Below, in pieces: positions 58,755 to 64,000 of a stretch of DNA of 64,000 nucleotides. The DNA comes from Diploscapter coronatus (Eukaryota > Nematoda > Chromadorea > Rhabditida > Rhabditidae). Location: assembly GCA_964036155.1 (NCBI GenBank), contig OZ038422.1, positions 27,737,201 to 27,801,200 of the forward strand, read 5' to 3'. The position numbers were made by a program, and so were the translations under genes. Each line of letters starts with the position of its first letter. The first letter of the stretch is position 1. Below the pieces are notes generated by a model, which had not been told where the DNA came from, made no database searches, and saw only the letters and a list, made by a program, of their open reading frames with translations.

Positions 58755-60800
58755 TCATTCCATCATCTCTTGTAGCTTATCCACATGGCATTCTTGGACT
58801 AGCGCTCTGAGTTGGGAGTTCTTCTTGAACATATCCAAAGTTTGCACTGATTTATCCATTTGTAAAGCAGCGGACTGAAAATATAGCTTTATTTAAATTC
58901 ATTTTCATATATTTGAAAAGTCTCAAACTCTTTTTCTTGGTGTTAATCACGAAACTTTAAGAATAACCTAATTTTTGAATCGACTACTGTATGACGGAGG
59001 GTGTTTCAAAAAACTGATGGACTATCCCCTAGTTAAACCCTCTGCCATATAGCTGTTGTCTCTTGAATCTCGACCTTTGTTTTTATTTAAATAAAGAGAA
59101 TACTTACTTCAATCGCATTCATCATTTGTTCGATCTGAATAGCAAAATGAAGAGCGGCTTGAGGTTCCGGATTCAGAACGTCAAATTTAGCGTACATTGC
59201 ATTTCGATGCCTTTCCCTCTCAGTCTCAACCAATTTTCTTCCTGCACACGATAAATTTATCGTGTGGTGCCCTGAAGTTATAATTTTGTTCAAATTTATT
59301 CTGCAATTTGTAAAATTTGTAAATCGCATGACATAACGAGGGCGAATATGAATAGGGAGGGGTAGAACTTGAAATTTTTCTTTTATTATTTTGTCATGTC
59401 TTGGAGTTTACTAGCTATCATTTGTGCTAATTTTTACCCTCAGCCAAGAAAATATTAGCCTTGATCAGGACATATTCAGCTTCGTTCATACGTATGTAGG
59501 TCATGGGGTAGATGACATCGTTGAATAACATATTTTGAAGGGAGGAAAACATGTTGCGTAGTCTAAATCAAGTAATTTTGGTCAATTTTTTTAGAAAACT
59601 AGTTTTTGCAAAACTTTCGATTTATTTAAAAAAGTTAACAAATAAAAATTACTGTTGGTTATCGATTTGGCTCTGCATTTGTTCATCTCGTGGGAAAACA
59701 TTTCCATTTCCAAGAACTAGTCCCGGTTTCTGTTCCAAATAACTCCGGTAGCACTTGTCAAATAGAGAAATTTGCGTGAACTGGCTTCTGAAGAGGGTAA
59801 TCTAAAAATTATTAGGCTAAATTAAAAAAAAAAATACAAATCAATACCTTATCCTCATATGGCAACTGCACGAACACAGGAAATCTCGAGCACCAATCTA
59901 TAAATTCCACTACGTCCCGAGCCCAGGTTCTGGTAAAGTTCTTCTCCGATACGATCTCCGACGCAGACCACTGTCTCTGAATTGATACGAGTCAGACCCC
60001 GTATCGGTTTCGATTTCAACTCACGGGAAATCTCGGGCAGATTGGTTTCTCATTCGAGATAATCTGGGAGATTGAGCAATCCAGCATTTGGTCTACGATA
60101 GTGTCGACTTGATTTTCATTCAACTGTTCATTCGAAATTAGCATATTATCGCAGTATCTAAAAATTGGGAGCCCTTTTGAAAGTCTGTCTCTTTAAATGA
60201 AATAATACGAGAAAAAAGTAAGAACGAGTGAACTTTTCAAGAATATAAATATTACACTTCGGTATTTTTTCTTGGGAAAAATAAAAGTTTTAATGGCTCT
60301 AAATGACTACCATTATACCAAATATCAATTCTAATTAGCCATAATTACTTGTGGAGGTTAATATAATTGATAGCGAGCTGTTCCGCTTCATCGAGCGGAG
60401 TGTTTGGCAAAATTACGTCGTCGTCGCCGGTCTATAAATAAAATAAGAATAAATAGAAGATGTCTAGAATAAATAAAAGACCTCCTAAAACACAGGACTC
60501 CTATAATAAGAGCACCGCTCAATTATAAGACCATAATATAATATAAAATATATGTTTTTAGTTTGAAAATCTTCAGATAGAATTGTCTTTGAATTATAAG
60601 ATCCCCCGTAAAAAGTCTACATACTGAAGAAGGTTAAAAATAAAAGTTTCAGAACTTATATATTTAGAATTCACCGTATCCGCAGGATTTCCAGTGGGAT
60701 ATTCAGGATGGTGATCTCTGAACGACGTCTTTCTTTGGTTTTGCACAGGTTGATCCGTGCCTATCATTTTCTGGTTCAAATCTAAAAAAAACAATTCCAT
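58755..60800 (-). CDS. Nuclear hormone receptor ligand-binding-domain protein without a visible DNA-binding domain
   Basis: Eight exons in phase give 342 residues. The ligand-binding fold is recognisable in DVVEFIDWCSRFPVFVQL, YEDKITLFRSQFTQISLF and DKCYRSYLE, the helix 3-5 signature region of nematode NHRs, followed by LVLGNGNVFPRDEQM and a long helical C-terminal half. It lies in the nucleus by family analogy and may bind a small lipophilic ligand or a partner receptor. The first exon opens with MELFFLDLNQKMIGTDQPV. No C4 zinc-finger pair (CxVC...GxHYG...CxxC) can be found in the 1.5 kb upstream. The TTTTTTTTAG inside the first 25 bases could instead be an acceptor for an upstream exon, so loss of the DNA-binding domain is likely but not proven. 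Confidence 0.8.
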
Positions 60801-62343
60801 GAGGTTCAGCTTTCTATTAAAGATAATATGGTAAAATTCCTATCTATAACTAGAAAATAAAATCTATGAAGATCAGTTTTCTAATCATGATATCATTATA
60901 AAAATAAAAAAAAAATTTTAAAAAAATAATAATAATAGTACTTAGTTTAAAAGGAGCTGCCAATTATAGTCTCGAAAATTTGAAACTCGGAAGGCTTAAA
61001 TATCCTGAAAGTGGATAAGTATGAATGGATGAGGAGACTTTCAATTCAAAGAAAGGAAAGATATAGCAGGATAAACTAGGATATATGGGATATGAGATGA
61101 AGCTCCCCCTCTTAAAGAGAGAGCCTCTTGTTCTTCTCCCTTTATGGGATCGTTTCTCTGCTTCTCGACACTCCCTTCTATCTCTCAATTCTATGAAAGG
61201 CACAGACGCAGAGTTAACTCCATCTTCCAATGTCAGAAAGCGCATGTTAGAGTGTGCCTCATTAGAAAGCGTTGCCGGCATAAATAGGTAAATGAGCAAT
61301 AAAGTAAAACTGAAGTTTAGAGTAATTTTTGCACATTTAAGCGTTTTCGTATAATTTCAAAAGATATGTAAAGTGTAGAGGGTATCTCCTGCAAACATTC
61401 TGAAATAGTTTCACAAAAGTGTAGAGGGTATCTCTTGATAAAATTTGGGAGTATTTGTGAAATAGGCAAAATTTCGCTGAATGCCTGGCATTTGCACTAG
61501 GAAAGAGGGTGTCCGTTTTCAAATGCGCTCTACCCTTTTCGCCCTCAGCGTAAATTGACTTTAGGTTTTCCCGCGAGCGAAATTACAAAACCGAAAGGAA
61601 CATATCAAAAATAGAGGGTTTTCGTTTATTGAAAAAATGCGATATTAAGATTTAAAATAGGAGCTGTTAGTAGATTTGTAATGAATTAGACTCGACTACA
61701 ATAGTCTTTATTGGGTATTGAGGAAGATATGAAATGGTTACCGAGGTGATAGATTTCAGGGACGAAAATAGGGGCAAGAAAGATACTAATCATGTCAAGC
61801 GCTAACAAAATTGAAAAACGGACTTGAAGTAAAGAACCTGCAAATTTAATTCCACTTGTGACTTAGGACTGCATGAATGAAATATGGAATTCATTCATAG
61901 AATATGTTCATGAGATATGGGTAAAACGCTACACTTATCTGTACAGAAAATATGCTTCAATGTTAAATTTTACAATGAATCATATTGAGATCTTAATTTA
62001 GTAGCAAATTAACATTTTACCAAAGTAACGCAAATTATACCCAGAAATTTGTACTCTAGCGAAAAGTAATCCAGAAAATTGTAGGGGAATGTGAGAATAG
62101 ACTTGACATTCAAAAGTTTAGTCGTCCAAGGACCGTGTATCGAAGGTCAAAGTCGGTTGGGCGTCCCAAAGATTCATAGAAATTCGCCCTATCAACACAA
62201 ACGCTTCGGTTTCATTGTTTTCGCTTCTTATTTTGTAGGCTCCGCTCTCCATTCTCCTGAAGAGGATATCATAGCTCAATGGTAAATGGGATAGATATTT
62301 TGGTGAAAATTTAGCGAAAATGAGAATTTTGACAAAATTACCC
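60801..62343. other. Intergenic or 5' region of the nuclear-receptor gene
   Basis: Searched by eye on the minus strand for a zinc-finger exon and found none. It contains an A-run cluster at 60.90-60.94 kb, a GC-richer patch at 61.09-61.29 kb open on both strands, and a short direct repeat at 61.37 kb. Confidence 0.45.
61371..61440. repeat. Direct repeat with 46-base period
   Basis: AAGTGTAGAGGGTATCTCCTG at 61371 recurs as AAGTGTAGAGGGTATCTCTTG at 61417. This is two units of a simple tandem duplication. Confidence 0.7.
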
Positions 62344-63899
62344 TTACTCTTTATCAAGATCCTTCAGAACGGTAGCTTTATTAATCGATTCCGTTACAAT
62401 CTGCATTTTTCGCAAAGGCGTTTCACCTGATGCCCACATCTTAATTTTAAAAAAATTAAGCTAAACAATATTTAAAAAAAAAACCTTAATCTTCTTATTC
62501 AGCCCCTCGCTGGTGATATCTCTTCCCCTCAATTCGATATCTTCGTTGTTTAACTCCAATAATTGTTCATCCGTAGCGTCACATAACAACGCGTTCATGA
62601 ATAGTTTACTAGCGTTTCTAACCTGAATCCCTAAATTAACATAAATCATAGACTAAATTCCCACGATAGGCAGATCTAAAATCGTATTATCTAGAACTCG
62701 AATAGTTCGGTCTCCAAATATCCTGAAGCCCATTCTGAGACTATTTATTGATCGTCTAAATTATAAAACCTGAAAGACTTGTCAAATTTAAACCACACCT
62801 AACGATACTCAAAACTTTCCGTATCAGGACATCATCATAAGTGTTAAACTGAATTGAATCAACATAGACTCCCTCCAAGTTTGCTGAATTCCAATCTCTG
62901 AGCATGTTGTCTGTCATATTATCCTAAAAATCCTTTCAAATTCAGATAAACCATTTGCCTTACCACTGCAACCCGTAGTTCAGCGATTTCCCCATGTAAC
63001 AACGATAGGAAAACTTTGAACCCTGATTCAACTGGGTCATCAGAAATGTGGACTTCCGGAGATGGAGATTCAAATCTGAGTTTTCAAGTTCGATTTTCAA
63101 GTCTGGCTAAAACTTATCCTACTGTATCTGTCATCAGGTCTATTTGCTATCGGTTCACTTTCATTACGCTCTCAAATCCCTAAACCCGATAACAAATATC
63201 TTCGATGACGATGAGCACTCGATGAAAACAATGAGCAAATGATAAAATGCATACATCCCTGAAACTTACTCGAACCCAGTCTCACTGTCATCTCGACTCT
63301 GGGTGAATCCGACCTTAGTAACGTTTCCATAGGCATCAGTCCATCCGACTAAACAAGTATCAAATGAGGTATCATCGTCATCCTTAAAGTTTTCTTGATT
63401 TTTGATAGACTCGAAAAAAATACTCTTAACACGCCTCCTTGAGAGATAACTAGCATTTGGAGATGATAGTTGGGCATTGGGTTAGAACTTTGACGATTTT
63501 GTTGATGCTGAGCTAAGGTCAATCTGAATTTAATATTATTTAAATAAAACAATGATTTCGTAATTATCAATTCATAATATGCTAGTTTTAGACAAACGAA
63601 CATATTTAATTATATCAGCTTTCAATATTTAGATGTAAATTAATCCTATATATAATTGTAATGAAAGTTAAGCCAATATATCTAGTCAATCATTCCATCA
63701 ATATCTAATTTCGAATTCCTTAAATCACATCGACTATATATATAGCAAGGATGATAAAATCTTAATACTTAATCAATCATTCTATCATTTTAAATGAAAT
63801 TGATGTATACCTGGCGCCTAGCAGAGTTCCAACTGTCACAAACACCTCGCTGACTTTGAGCAACCAGAATCGATTTCTGGTTCCCCCTCCAAATCGCAT
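62344..63899 (-). CDS. F-box-associated (FBA_2-like) family protein, F-box not seen
   Basis: Exons were traced from ATG at 63899 to the stop at 62344. The reliable parts are LLKVSEVFVTVGTLLGAR, the block VGWTDAYGNVTKVGF and PSPEVHISDDPVESGF, NTYDDVLIRKVLSIV, RMGFRIFGDRTIRVL, then VRNASKLFMNALLCD, NNEDIELRGRDI and KMWASGETPLRKMQI. The last third follows the layout of nematode F-box-associated domains, in which an alternation of leucine-rich strands ends in a lkxWxxG-type segment; these usually serve as substrate arms in SCF ubiquitin ligases. An N-terminal F-box is not visible, so it may be lost, or encoded beyond the window edge at 64000. The intron between exons 2 and 3 (about 63.41-63.45 kb) is unresolved; a GC donor would fix the phase. 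The family call is by pattern only. Confidence 0.6.
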
Positions 63900-64000
63900 A
63901 TTTTTCCGATCAAACAAGAAAAAAACTTCGAGTCTCAGATTTATCTTAAGACTCTAAAGTCAAATATTTAGCTCGAATTTTAAACCAATAGAAATATCCC

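Overview
The window reads as nuclear DNA of a rhabditid nematode, most likely Caenorhabditis or a close relative. It is AT-rich. The genes are cut by many short introns (about 45-60 bases) with TTTCAG-type 3' splice sites, and several start codons sit just after an unpaired TTTCAG that suits spliced-leader trans-splicing. The gene families are nematode-typical: a Sre chemoreceptor, an F-box-associated-like protein, a divergent nuclear receptor, an NLP-47 (AKH/GnRH-like) precursor, SPARC/OST-1 and paired ELO elongases. From memory, several C. elegans counterparts lie on chromosome IV, so the block may be part of a conserved linkage group; this is inference.

Layout: 0.5-4.2 kb (+) holds two tandem fatty-acid elongases. 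5.1-6.6 kb (+) is a Sre-type receptor. 6.8-7.0 kb (-) is a small orphan gene. 7.7-10.3 kb (-) is a complete SPARC gene. 12.6-20.9 kb (-) is a 22-exon tyrosinase gene whose tail carries two related copies of one domain, with a possible extra 5' exon near 23.9 kb. 21-31.9 kb is largely non-coding. 31.9-35.4 kb (+) is a C2H2 zinc-finger regulator like C. elegans M03D4.4. 38.3-40.2 kb (+) is a peptide-type GPCR. 41.5-41.9 kb (-) encodes a small basic secreted protein. 44.0-45.1 kb (-) is the nlp-47 ortholog. 49.9-50.5 kb (-) is a CRIP/EXC-9-type LIM protein. 53.0-54.6 kb (+) is a Myb/SANT-like (MADF/trihelix-like) DNA-binding protein. 55.3-56.2 kb (-) is a four-pass membrane protein. 57.2-57.9 kb (-) is a cysteine-rich protein. 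58.8-60.8 kb (-) is a nuclear-receptor ligand-binding-domain protein with no visible zinc-finger domain. 62.3-63.9 kb (-) is an F-box-associated-like protein.

These are independent single genes, not an operon or a gene cluster of shared function, apart from the ELO pair (fatty-acid elongation). Neuroendocrine signalling recurs: a GPCR, a secreted basic peptide candidate and the AKH-like peptide lie within 7 kb, but nothing here links them functionally. Introns and intergenic stretches hold many short inverted repeats (MITE-like hairpins), at least one of which recurs in the window.

All exon models were built by hand from reading frames, splice consensus and phase agreement. No database search was run. 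Assignments to families rest on recalled sequence features.
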